NCBI RefSeq assembly: GCF_008831285.2
Contig: NC_045138.2
Coordinates: forward strand, 16,339,934 to 16,403,933
Source: Nymphaea colorata
Taxonomy: Eukaryota; Streptophyta; Magnoliopsida; Nymphaeales; Nymphaeaceae
DNA: 64,000 nucleotides
Direction: 5' to 3'
The notes below the pieces were generated by a model, which did no database searches, was not told the origin of the DNA, and saw only the letters and a program-made list of their open reading frames with translations. Position numbers and translations under genes: made by a program. The first letter of the stretch is position 1, and each line of letters opens with the position of its first letter. Of this stretch, positions 48,673 to 59,104 are shown one piece after another.

Positions 48673-48718
48673 AATTAACACCCACTTAACCACCATGTAT
48701 GCCTACAGACCACCCAAT
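48673..48718 (+). pseudogene. Tiny BAHD relic (about 15 codons)
   Basis: The + strand reads NTHLTTMYAYRPPNY, matching the DTHxAxIYAYRPPNP block found near residues 38-52 of every intact paralogue. At DNA level it shares CACCCAC.TA.CCACC with the pseudogene at about 46,004, whose own copy lacks the YAYRPP part. Flanking DNA is not BAHD-like. It directly abuts the repeat at 48,230-48,650. Confidence 0.55.
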
Positions 48719-48779
48719 TACTCAGCTCACAGTAATGTTGGAAGAGCAAAAAGAGAGAGTCTAAAACGTTACAAGTTGC

Positions 48780-49624
48780 AAAAAGGATGATGGAGACTTG
48801 GTAATGGTCAATTGATCAAGTTTTGCTTAGATTATTGGGATCGAACAAACCTCTCATAGAATGATAGAAATGTCCGTGCCTCAACTCATCATGTATTAGC
48901 TACATCATTGCAAGAGATTGAAATGCTAGACACACCTAAAATTTTTCATTTGCCAATTAAAAAGTGCTCTACGGAAGGCCATTGATAAGAAGAACAATGT
49001 AATTCTCTGAACACATGCTAGTTCCTACAAAATTTTCGAAAACAATATATATTTTTTCATATAACGTTTCCCATAAACGGCCGGTTTTATGAATACACAC
49101 AAGGTTGCCGCATAGAAACCGAAGTAGTTCCCTTATTTCTACTAGAAATATGTGCAAGGAAGGATGAGCTCGCGGCAGGGAATGGATCAGCTGCTGGGAA
49201 GATCTTTGGCGTTCATTAAGACAACACCCTGCAGGCTAGTAACGGATGGGAGATCTGACAATACTAATTGAAATTTTCTGACCTATAGTTCTACGTTGAT
49301 CTCAAACATAGTTCAATCAAAAGTTTGCTGTAATTTTATTCGATTTGATTATTTCTTCATGGAGAGAAATATTTGATTAAGTTTGAAAGAACAAATGCAT
49401 GCTCATGTTTGAGTATCGGTTTCAGCCGCTTGAACTGCACAACGAAAGGTCGCCCAATTAATGAAAATTTTTCACGCTTAAGCATGTGTATATTGAGCAT
49501 TAAGTTTATGTTTCGTAATCAAACTTTAATTAATCTTCTGTAGAACAAGTGTTTTTGTTTCTTTTAACATATTTTTTGCTTTAAACTCAATTTTACATTT
49601 GTAACCAAACTCCAACCCAATTCT

Positions 49625-49657
<33 letters not shown>

Positions 49658-50590
49658 CTTCTAGAAGTTTTGTTAATGGTTTTTTGTTTGTTTGTTGTTG
49701 AATTTTTTTTTTCCGGCAAACTGTGGGACAAATCCCATAGAATTAAGTAGAACACGGGAAAGCTTATTGCGTCCGACTGCAGTGCACCTTTCTACGACTG
49801 ATAAGTTATCCTCATCCTTTGCGACAGCCGTCTGTACTATAAAAGTACTCGTAGAAATAATGAACCTTTTGTTATTTCGAAGCCAGTCCCGTCTTCTGGC
49901 GACTTTGCAGATTAATGCTTCTCCTCTTTAATTTATTTCAAGTCGCCTTGTACTTTTCTCTAACCACTGCCAATCGGTGCCGCGGTCTAGTTGATGCCTA
50001 AAGACGTAGAAATGATTAATGGAAGCTGGAAACTTCTTTTGCACTTGTCTAGTTACGGTTTAATACGATTTTAAAATTTGAAACCAGTCCATATCCAAAG
50101 CTAGATCTAAATATACATATACATATATATTAATAGAAATTTTTAGGAGTTTCACATTCGAGGGTCTGAACTTCTTCAGCAAATAAAATCCTATTTATAC
50201 ATCTAAAACCATATTTATTAAAGTCCGTATGTGTTCGTCTGTTTTGAAGCCAAAAAAGAAAACAAATCTAAAGAACTTACGTCTTATTTTTTGAAATGTG
50301 AAAGACAAACTCAAAATGTGCTTCAGTTTCTTGCGGTAGAGGGAGCAAAGATTGTCAGCAAGGGTCAAGGTCTTCGGAAAAACTTGAAACGAAGCTCACT
50401 GATCTAAAAATGCAATGAGATGAGAAGTTGTTGTGCGAAAAAACTTTAAAGAATAATGCACAAAGGAAGCATGTGGATAAGGCTGACGAAGCCCACTTCT
50501 GCTTTTTCTCACGCTGTAATTGACGGCCCACAGTTTGCATCGAGCTTTTGAATGATCCTCCGAAGCCGCCACCGTCACTCTCTCCCTCCC
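48780..50590. other. Intergenic DNA upstream of the type-C gene
   Basis: AT-rich, with TA tracts at about 49,626-49,655. No gene recognised; the open frame at 49,692-49,931 has no features. Confidence 0.45.
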
Positions 50591-50595
50591 TCAGC

Positions 50596-50603
50596 TATTT
50601 AAA
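50596..50603 (+). promoter_or_regulatory. Putative TATA box of the type-C BAHD gene
   Basis: TATTTAAA lies about 157 bp upstream of the ATG. The extra distance compared with the other paralogues is largely made up by the (TC)n tract. Confidence 0.5.
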
Positions 50604-50675
50604 ATCCTCTAAATTCACTCTTCAGTTCACAGTAGGCTCTCCTTCTCTCTCGCACTCTCTCTGCTCAGTTCACAG

Positions 50676-50678
<3 letters not shown>

Positions 50679-50743
<65 letters not shown>
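50679..50743. repeat. (TC)n microsatellite in the 5' leader of the type-C gene
   Basis: About 32 uninterrupted TC units end 16 bp before the ATG at 50,760 and lie downstream of the putative TATA box, so the tract should be transcribed. GA/CT arrays are known binding sites for plant BPC (GAGA-binding) proteins; a role here is inference. Confidence 0.9.
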
Positions 50744-50744
<1 letters not shown>

Positions 50745-50759
50745 GTTGCAGGTTTGAAG

Positions 50760-52073
50760 ATGAAGATCAAGAAGGAAAGCTCCAGGCTTGTACAGCCAAT
50801 TTACGAAGGTTCCAGCTCCCCTACGGCCAATGTCTTCATGCCATTGAGCCCCTTCGACACCGTGACCTTCGATGCGCACGTAGGCTTCATCTACGTCTAC
50901 AAGCCACCGAACCCACCCAACAAGCTCATCGAGCTGGGTCTGCGCCGGGTTCTCGCCGAGTACAGGGAGTGGGCCGGCCGTCTCGTCCACGACCGGGAAG
51001 GCAACCGCTGCATTCTCCTCAACGACGCCGGCGTCCGCTTCGTCGAGGCCTCGTCCGACCACCCGCTCGGCCGCATCGACCAGCCCTCCCCTCACTACCT
51101 CCAGCTGCACCCACCTCTAGAGGGCGCGGAGGAGCTGGCCCAGGTGCAGCTCACCAGGTTCTCCTGTGGCTCCCTCGTCCTCGGCCTCACCACCCACCAC
51201 GTCGTCGCCGACGGCTTCTCCATCAGCAACTTCCTCGTGTCCTGGGGCAAAGCAACTCGTTCTCTCCCCATCCGTCCCCTTCCCTTCCGCGATCGATCCA
51301 TCTTCCTCCCCAGAAACCCTCCAAAGTTTCAGTTCGACCACTGCGGGTGGGAATACATGAAAGCCCGCCCTTCACCCGACGTTAATGGCGGCGCTTCCGC
51401 CATGGACGTAACTGTTGCTCCCATTGTGGTTCACAAGGCGTACTTTCCTTCTCAGTTTCTGCAGCAGCTTAAGGCCAAGGCCTCGGCTCATGGCGCCGCG
51501 AAACCGTACACTACCTTTGAGAGCCTGACGGCTCATATATGGAGGTTGGTCACCCGGGTTCGCCGGCTCTGTGGGTCGGAGACGACGCAGATCAGAATCT
51601 CGGTCAATGGGCGCACCAGGATGAGCAACCCCAAGGCGCCGATGGACTACTTCGGCAACCTGGTGCTGTGGGCGTTCCCTAGGTCCAAGGCGGCCGACCT
51701 GTTGAACCAGCCGCTGAGCCACGCCGCTAGGCTCATACATGACGCCATTGCGGGCGTCAACAACGACTATTTCAGGTCCTTCATTGACTACTCGAGCTCG
51801 AAGACGAAGATGCAGGGGCTGGTGCCGACTGCAGACATGAACAAGAAGGTGCTGTGCCCGAACTTGGAGGTAGATAGCTGGCTGAGGTTCCCTTTCTACG
51901 ACGTGGATTTTGGAGGGGGATGCCCTTACGTCTTCACTCCTTCTTACTTCCCTGAGGAAGGGATGATCTTCATCGTGCCATCGATCATGGGGAACGGAGA
52001 TATCGATGCCTTCGTTCCGCTGTTTCAAGAAGATGTAGATGGCTTTCGAAGAATATGTTATTCGTTAGACTAA
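50760..52073 (+). CDS. BAHD acyltransferase, N-hydroxycinnamoyltransferase-like (type C)
   Basis: Intact 437-codon single-exon gene, more diverged from types A and B and outside the duplicated units. HxxxD is HVVAD at residues 147-151, preceded by another His. The second motif is DFGGG at 383-387. The segments LEVDSWLRFPFYDVDFGGG and FTPSYFPEEG near the C-terminus are characteristic of the agmatine/tryptamine hydroxycinnamoyltransferase-like group as I recall it. The frame extends two codons upstream to TTG, but the ATG at 50,760 (MKIKKESS) aligns with the other starts. A loop near residues 205-217 (DVNGGASAMDVTVA) is longer than in the paralogues. No disabling change. Probable cytosolic acyl-CoA:amine transferase; acceptor not determinable. 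A (TC)n tract occupies the 5' leader. Confidence 0.93.
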   Translation: MKIKKESSRLVQPIYEGSSSPTANVFMPLSPFDTVTFDAHVGFIYVYKPPNPPNKLIELGLRRVLAEYREWAGRLVHDREGNRCILLNDAGVRFVEASSDHPLGRIDQPSPHYLQLHPPLEGAEELAQVQLTRFSCGSLVLGLTTHHVVADGFSISNFLVSWGKATRSLPIRPLPFRDRSIFLPRNPPKFQFDHCGWEYMKARPSPDVNGGASAMDVTVAPIVVHKAYFPSQFLQQLKAKASAHGAAKPYTTFESLTAHIWRLVTRVRRLCGSETTQIRISVNGRTRMSNPKAPMDYFGNLVLWAFPRSKAADLLNQPLSHAARLIHDAIAGVNNDYFRSFIDYSSSKTKMQGLVPTADMNKKVLCPNLEVDSWLRFPFYDVDFGGGCPYVFTPSYFPEEGMIFIVPSIMGNGDIDAFVPLFQEDVDGFRRICYSLD

Positions 52074-52114
52074 ACAAAGTATATGTTTGTTACAAAGCTA
52101 GTTTTCTATGTCAA

Positions 52115-52123
52115 AATAAATAA
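52115..52123 (+). terminator. Poly(A) signal of the type-C gene
   Basis: AATAAATAA, containing the canonical AATAAA, begins 42 bp after the stop codon. Confidence 0.5.
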
Positions 52124-52129
52124 CGATTT

Positions 52130-53395
52130 TGTAACGAGGACGCGTGCTCTGTAAGTAGGCACAATTTTGAAGTGCAACTTGCTGGTGCATTGTATTTCTT
52201 TATGAAGTCAATAAGCGTGAGTTGATGCCGACAAAAAGTTGAGATCGCAGTTTCGCTTTCACGGAAATTTTTTCTACTCACTTCTTTTTCTTCTCCTTGT
52301 TCTTTTGTTTAATCAATAAGGCGTGACTACAATGTAAGTCACTTCAATCTGATCGATTGATGTCTCACTTCTGATCCGGTCCTCAACCCTTAAGCAACTC
52401 TCTCGAACATATATAATAGAAGCACTTCTATCTATAGAATCGTCAGCCTGGATAATTCCCATTCTGCCTAGTGTATAAAGGTTTGATAGCTACTTGTTTT
52501 CTATTATATAATGGTTTGGAAGCAACCAGGTTTGATAGCTACTTATTTTCGAGTATATAATGGTTTGAAAGATACCTGTTTTCATATATATATATATATA
52601 TATATATATGCCAATTTAATTTTTTATACAATTTGGATTAACTAAATTTATTTTTCTTAATTCCACTATTTGTATAATTTTCCAAGCATTCCATGACATT
52701 AATCTTGGTGCATAATTTTGGAACTATGTTTCCATCAAGATTAGTCATTTGAATTTTGTTTTTTAACATTATGGGTACGTATATAATAGTCTGATTTTAA
52801 TTGCCTTAACTATATATGCTCTATTGGCTTCACTTTATTCATTATCTTGGTGCATAATTTTGCAACTATGTTGTTGTCAAGGTTGTCTAATTTGAATTTT
52901 CGTTTTTAATATTATGCGTACATTTATAATAGAGTTCTTTGCGATCCAATTTTCTGATTTTCGTCGCCGTAGCTATGTTGGATTAGTTTCATTTTTTATT
53001 TATTAGTATGTCCCATTAACAAAAGAAAGTTCTTTTTAAGGTTGACAAGTTAACCTTGCCAAGGAAAAATTTTCTAAATAAGAAATGCTTCTACATTTCA
53101 AAACATTATTTATTGGAATAGGTGATAAGTGATCACCAAGGTGGTGGAGGGGCTGCCTGTGCGTGCCTGCACCTTTTTGTCTTCTTCTAAACTATGACCA
53201 AATAACGGCGAGCCAGGGACCCACCGACGCGGTGGCACCACCAATGGTGTGAGCAGTGACGAGAGCAAACCGGGCCCACGATGTCCGACGCGGAGTAGCT
53301 TACCTGGAAGCACGTTCCCGGCCTTCGGTTCGGGGTTCGGGTTACCCGACCCGTATCTGAAAGTAATAACACAAGATTCAAGATTCCTTTTTCCC
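52130..53395. other. Intergenic DNA
   Basis: AT-rich to about 53,100, with a TA tract at 52,587-52,609 and short repeated phrases (TTTGATAGCTACTT near 52,482 and 52,531). 53,150-53,370 is GC-rich; the - strand there has an exon-like piece bounded by TTTCAG and CCAG|GTAAG (about 53,306-53,356), but I recognise no protein. Confidence 0.4.
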
Positions 53396-53402
53396 TCATG
53401 TT

Positions 53403-54257
53403 CCATTTGATAGCCGGGGTAAAATAAGAGGGGAGGGAAAAAAATGATACTGACAGGTGAAATGCCGAACGGGTGAAATTTCACCTGCTCGAAATGCTTT
53501 GTGACTTTCGCATATCGAAACAAATTCCTCCCTCTGCATGTAATGTAGGAAGAAGAATTCAACAAGGGCAACAGAGTGGTTGGTGTTCTATGGTCAAACA
53601 AGAGAGACAGTGGCCTCTGGTTTGCATCGGCAGAGTGGAGGGAATGCCAGCTCGGCATCCAAATGTTGCCAATTACAGAGATGTTGTACAGTAGTGCTGA
53701 TTTTGTGAAGCAATTGGTGAACTGGGTCGTGCATGTTTTGGGCAGGGATGGTGTTGGTGAAGGGTGGAAGGGATTTGCATATGCCATGAATGCTATCTAT
53801 GACAAAGAGAGCGCGCTGCAGGACCAACTTGTTATGGTGGGCTTACAGTAAAAGGGATGGGGATGACTCTGGGTGGAAGTGTTGTTGGTTTAGTCATGGC
53901 CATTGAAGGTGCAAGGGTGAAAGATGATATGTCGATGCATTCTTCCATGGCTTCTTGCATTGAAAATGGCTTTAATTTAATTTTTAGCATTTGGTTGTGG
54001 TGTGTCTTATAAATACTTGAGGAAATAAAACCATTACATGTTCTTTTCTATATATGCCAATAGCCGTGTGATCTACACATATAGGTGAAAGGCAACTGCC
54101 AACTATTGTTGTTTTCTGAATGGTAGGTTTAAGTTTGTGCATCAAACAGGGTCTTAGATTAAAAGGAGGAGAAATTTCATCTTGTAATTTTTTTCAAAAA
54201 AATTTATCATGGTAAATTTACCACGTTAAATTTCACCCGACAATCAAACAAGCCCTA
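53403..54257. mobile_element. Possible TIR element carrying a GH81 gene fragment
   Basis: The left edge CATTTGATAGCCGGGGTAAAA resembles the complement of the right edge (TTGTTTGATTGTCGGGTGAAA) at roughly 70%. A GGGTGAAATTT word recurs just inside both ends (about 53,471 and 54,228). The ends resemble the TTTGATGG-type ends at 37,748. No target-site duplication or transposase was seen, so this is tentative. Confidence 0.3.
53549..53876 (+). pseudogene. GH81 endo-1,3-beta-glucanase, C-terminal fragment
   Basis: The + strand translation includes RVVGVLWSNKRDSGLWFA, EWRECQLGIQ, VGEGWKGFAYAMNAIYDKES, and then, in another frame, TNLLWWAYSK. These follow, in order, the C-terminal region of plant glycoside hydrolase family 81 glucan endo-1,3-beta-glucosidases, which normally are around 650-700 residues. 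A codon or two around QMLPITE and about ten codons before TNLLWW are missing, with a frame change, and an in-frame stop precedes the fragment. It covers about 110 residues, lacks the catalytic acid region, and is a dead fragment. No other GH81 part was found in the window. Confidence 0.85.
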
Positions 54258-54259
54258 AG

Positions 54260-54990
54260 GTAGACCTTAAACGTGATAAGTATCATTGTTCGGAGTCACC
54301 ACAACTTTTGAACATGCAGAAAACATTTGAAGGTTTCATTCAGCTCCTTATTGCATTAGCATACAAGGCTTGTTACAGTGCTTTAAGGTGTTGATGTTGT
54401 CATGCTTCAACTTTTATATGAGTGATAGAAATTTAAAACAGAAGTTGCCTACCATCTCTTGTAGACCGTTATGCCAAAATTCCTGCACTTTGTCCATTGA
54501 GGATAGTACAACTTATTGTGAAGAGAGACCGAGTTATGCATGCCACTTCAACATATGCAAGAAGCATACACCACTGTAATGAATATATGTTAGAGGTGAC
54601 ATCATGTATATTTATTTTAATGTCTAAATATTATATATGCATGTATGTGTCGTGTGTGTGGAACAACAAATATGTATAAAATAACGAACAAGTATGAGAT
54701 AAACTTTATTAAATAACAAAAGATTTATGAGATAATGAAATAATAAATAGACGAACGACTACTTAATTACAAGATAATATTTATGAGATAATGAATGATC
54801 AAATGTATGAGATAACTTCATATATAATGATATAGCAGACAAATACATAAGATAACATTATACATAAATATATGATAATATTTTTGAGATATTAAAATAT
54901 TTATAAAATAATAAAATAATATTATATACAAAAGAGGAAAACAAAAATGTTTTTTTTATTCGTTAAAAAAAAGTATTGATCATAACTAAC

Positions 54991-55043
<53 letters not shown>

Positions 55044-55145
55044 GAACTCATAAATTCTATTTTTATCAAATTTTCACTTTTTTTTTTGTTGTTTTCGTTT
55101 TTATCCGTACAAAAAATTTCTCCTTTGTTTTAATCAGGAACATTT
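54260..55145. other. Very AT-rich intergenic DNA
   Basis: Includes degenerate GAGATAA-type repeats from about 54,690 to 54,930 and a long (TA)n tract at about 54,997-55,042. No gene recognised. Confidence 0.55.
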
Positions 55146-55149
55146 TTTA

Positions 55150-55340
55150 TTATCTTTAATATGGCGCACAAAATTATATATAGCGTTTCTGGTGGTGGTG
55201 ACAAAGCCTTTTCCTGAGGGGTATTTCTGTCTTCCTACCCGACATGACCTTCAGCTCTCCGGCGACTGACGGCACCACGCTCTGACCTCGAACTTCTTCA
55301 CAGGTTCTCGCGGTTGTCTTTTTTTTCTTGTAATCTTGTG
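55150..55340 (+). promoter_or_regulatory. Possible promoter and 5' leader of an unidentified transcript
   Basis: TTATATATAG at about 55,173 is followed by a short CG-bearing block (CTCTCCGGCGACTGACGGC) ending in CACAG|GTTCTC and a T-rich run, resembling a TATA box, 5' leader and donor site. No coding exon follows that I can identify. Low confidence. Confidence 0.2.
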
Positions 55341-55344
55341 TTTC

Positions 55345-55684
55345 GGGTTTTGCTGGTATGCTTTTGCTTGGTTTTTTTTTGCAAGTTGTGTTTTAACTTT
55401 TGCTTTGTTTTCTCATGGCCGTCTGGGAGCTTAAACGACTGAAATAGTGACCTGTTTGATGGGCTTCGTCCCTATTTCATTTGTCTAGTTGCTGTTTTGG
55501 ATGTATGAACCGAATGGGCATGGTTTCAACAATCAAACGAATGAATCATGCACTACTTGGATAGAACGATAGCTACATTTTTGTCTATTGCATATTGAGG
55601 GAAAATGCTCATTGAATAAGATAATTTATTTAGGCAAGTGATTCTGGGTGTCTGTGTACATTCGAAATAACTGTGTGTTAGACG
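55345..55684. other. Unannotated DNA before the hairpin
   Basis: No gene seen. It ends with a 14-bp sequence (55,649-55,662) that recurs directly after the hairpin. Confidence 0.4.
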
Positions 55685-56317
55685 ATCAGAGTTGAGTTAC
55701 TGAGAATCTTGTCTTTGGCATCAGTGCCTATTGAATTGGAAGTTTTCTCGCAAAAGTTGAGGCACGGACAACAGCGGCTTCCACGAAGAAATTATTCATT
55801 TGCAGAAAGCATCCACAGATGCGCATGTACAATGGAGATAAGAGTACTCAGTTTGGCTGTGGGAGAAGAAATCCAATGAGCCGTGATGCCTAAAGGCCTA
55901 AAATAAGGGCCACAAAGATCGCACAGCCTAGAACACGTCATGGACTGTCCATTCTCTTTTCAGTCTTATTTGCTCTGCTTATGTAGGCCCCGCTTTGTTC
56001 TTTCTTTCTTTTTCAAATAATAAGCAGAGCAAATAGGACTGAAAAGAGAATGGACAGTCCATGACCTGTTATAGGCGGTGCGATCTTTGTGACCCTTAAT
56101 TTAGGCCTTTAGGCATCACGGCTCATTGGATTTCTTCTCCCACAGCCAAACTGAGTACTCTTATCTCCATTGTACACGTGCATTTTTGGATGCTTTCTAC
56201 AAATGAATAATTTCTTCGTGGAAGCTGTTGTTGTCTGTGCCGCAACTTTTGCTAGAAAACTGCCAATTCATTAGGCACTGATGCTAGAGACAAGATTCTC
56301 AGTAACTCAACTCTGAT
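55685..56317. repeat. Large inverted repeat (hairpin), two 298-bp arms and a 37-bp loop
   Basis: The left arm 55,685-55,982 and right arm 56,020-56,317 are equal in length and about 94% identical when one is reversed (about 18 mismatches by eye, no indels noted). TGTCTGTGTACATT occurs as a direct repeat at 55,649-55,662 and 56,318-56,331; the second copy abuts the right arm and the first is 22 bp from the left arm. Neither arm encodes a recognised protein. A transcript across it would fold into a long double-stranded RNA. Origin could be a foldback/MITE-like element or an inverted duplication. Confidence 0.92.
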
Positions 56318-56334
56318 TGTCTGTGTACATTGCC

Positions 56335-58205
56335 TGATGCTCCCCATAATGCTTTTATTCATGGATGTAACTCATGAGAGTTGCCATCATGATCAAATGT
56401 CATGAGTTTAAAACCTACAGTATATACCACTAAAACACATTTTGAAAGTTAAGTATGCTGTCGAAAGAGTTGTCCTAACTACACAGGTTGTCAACATGTT
56501 GTTAGTAGCCTCATTGTTGCTAGAACTTAGCACAACTGGGGTGGGATGACTAGTAGGTGGCTAGTCATAGGTATCTCACTATGACTTCCCCCATTGTGCT
56601 TGCCAACGTGATGGTTCTTGGGATTAACATGCTTGCACCTCAAAGTTCACCCCGGAATTTCATACGGTTGTGAAGGCAACTGTGCTATTACCGATTGGGC
56701 CCTAGAGGCCATTTCTCCCACCACAACAGTAGTTGTCTAAATGTCGGTTGGTTTGTTAATGTATCGTTGACAATGTGACTGCTTTGTTAGAATTTCTCTT
56801 TCAATGCTATGCAATGCATTCATGCGTTTGATCCTTTCTTTATGCAACACTTTTAACACCAATAGGATGTTGAGCACCACAGCATCTTCTGTAGGAACAG
56901 GATACCTCATAGTGAAACAGTTCATGATCCTAAGTTCGTAGTCTATTCTTACATTTCGTCTTGACTGAAACAGAATGCTGTCTTAGATAAACTTGAAAGA
57001 TTTCTTTTATTTTCTGCTGCTTCTATTTATGTTCTTCCTTAGAGTATACATGTTAATGTTTCAGCTGGAGCTTAACAGTTGTCTCTACCATTGTCTTCTG
57101 TAAGAAAACAAAAATTCACATCTACATCCCTTCAGAAACTGCCAAATATGCTGTCATTTGTCCTTTCAACATCGGCAGCATACATCCAAACTGGCCTTTG
57201 CCACCTTTGATGATCAGAAAGTATGTGCATGTGCATACTCCTGCATATGTACATGAACAGGTGTGACATGTGACTGCCTTTATTCATGGATGCCTCAATT
57301 CACATGTCATCATTGATTCGATCAAGCTATGGGTCATGTCCTATGCACTATGTGCAGGATGGGGCTGGTAAACTGAGTTGAACCAACCTACAGAGCTTTG
57401 GGTGTTTGAGCTCTGGATTGTTTGAGCAGTTGAACTCAATCTTATAATAACAACAATAAGTCGTTTAAACCAATTGTGAGCTGCTTTCTAAGATGGTTAT
57501 ATCATTTGATTTCTGTGTGGAAATAAATCTGTTTAATTGGTTTTTCTATACATATTATCCTTCAATATATTGTTTTCTTACACATATTGTCTTTCAATAT
57601 ATTTGAAACTATCATCAATGGCTAAGGAGCTTTACAGGTTGGGTCAAGTTGAGCACAGGCCATCCTTATGGATTGTGAACACGTCTTTGCAATTTTGAGT
57701 AAGCTTGTTCTAGGTTTATGGAACTCTTAACAGCCTAAGCTTGGGATGGCCTTTGATGCTAAGCATTATGTCTTTTCTCAGCCATGCGTTGAATGCCATT
57801 CATTTTATAGGACATGCCTAGCTTAGAGAATCTTGTGTTTTTTTTTTTCTGTTATATAAGCAGTTGTTGCTGCAATATCTCTGACAGCTTCTGCATATGG
57901 AAGCAGGTGAACTTGGAGCTATTATATGACCATATTTTGTCTGCCGTTCTGTTGTTTGCTCGTATTCTGCATCTATTTTTATGTGGTATGTCAAACGGAA
58001 GTGGTGCTGATTTCGCACAAACATGGATTGTTTTGTTTTATTACATTCAAGTTGGTGGTTACCCCAAGAAGATGTAAACTTTGATGGCTGCCATGCCTGT
58101 AACTGTCTTTCGTTTGCGGATTTGGAAATCTTGAACTTGGTCTAGTCTGCTCTTGACCAATGTTATGTGCCTTGAAACTTATAGATTCTGCATGCCTTTG
58201 GTGCA
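56335..58205. other. Intergenic DNA or introns of an unidentified locus
   Basis: No gene recognised. The open frame at 57,814-58,077 and the - strand frame at 56,737-56,925 lack recognisable features. Confidence 0.4.
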
Positions 58206-58285
58206 GTTGGTCATGATGCAAAATCAAATGATGACCAAACTCTTTTTCTGATGGCCATGAGTCTTCTTGTGGTTAGTGGAAATGG
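58206..58285 (+). other. Isolated exon-like segment
   Basis: Between TTTGGTGCAG and AATG|GTAAGA the + strand is open and reads VGHDAKSNDDQTLFLMAMS and a further short hydrophobic tail. Splice-like borders at both ends are suggestive, but no neighbouring exons or family are recognised. Confidence 0.2.
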
Positions 58286-58290
58286 TAAGA

Positions 58291-58361
58291 TCTCTTTCTC
58301 TCTCTCTCCCTCTCTCTCTCCCTCTCTCTCTCTTCCTTTGTGTGTGTGTGTGTGTGTGTGT
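58291..58361. repeat. (CT)n/(GT)n microsatellite
   Basis: A CT-rich run at 58,291-58,332 is followed by (TG)n at about 58,337-58,361. Confidence 0.85.
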
Positions 58362-58364
58362 GAG

Positions 58365-59100
58365 ACCCCATGTTAGAGCAAAGATAAAATTGCACCATGA
58401 AGTATTTTTATATTCAAATTTATAATGTTGCTGCCAATCCTCATCACCTACGCATCAAAATGTCAGAAAGAGGGTAGATGTGCATCTGTCTTAATTGGCA
58501 ACGGCCCTTTCGTTTTATTTTCTGTGCAAGTACAACAAGCTAGATGCTTTTGCAAAATTGTGTCTTCATGAAAACATTTGGTTGTAATTTATAATTTCAA
58601 TAAAATGCTATAACACTATTAATAGTCCATTAATAAGTTTCATTTGCACATATGAAAACTATTTCAAGAAGAGAGAGAGAGAGAGAAAGAGAGATATTTA
58701 TTTTTAAATTCTATAGGTTCATCCAAACTTAAGAATAATAAAAATCTGACTTTAATTTCTAGATATTCAAGGTTTTCCAAACACTACAGTTTTTCAGAAA
58801 ATGAAAGAAGCTAAACCGGAAAATACAACCAAACAAGAACCTGATCCAGCTAATTATCTACCCCAAAGTTTGAAACTAATCTACTATGCTGAAAAGAACA
58901 CCACACAGAGCAAGAGACCACGCATGATTCGATCCATTAGGGCCTGCATCCACAAGTTGCACCACCTCACGTCTTGGCGTCAACATGTTGAGCATCCCAT
59001 AGAGCGAAACATGCATATTTCTGTGTCAGCACCCATTCTCAACTATAATTTTTTATATTTGCAATACCATTGGTTGCATAGATGGTTTTTTAACATTTAG
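58365..59100. other. Intergenic DNA
   Basis: AT-rich with a (GA)n run at about 58,671-58,692. The open frame at 58,801-59,100 is not recognisable as a gene. Confidence 0.4.
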
Positions 59101-59104
59101 ACTT

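Noticed and set aside
53306-53356. - strand exon-like piece in a GC-rich block
   Set aside because: The splice-like borders are plausible but the peptide is Pro/Gly/Asn-rich, very short and unrecognised, with no neighbouring exons.
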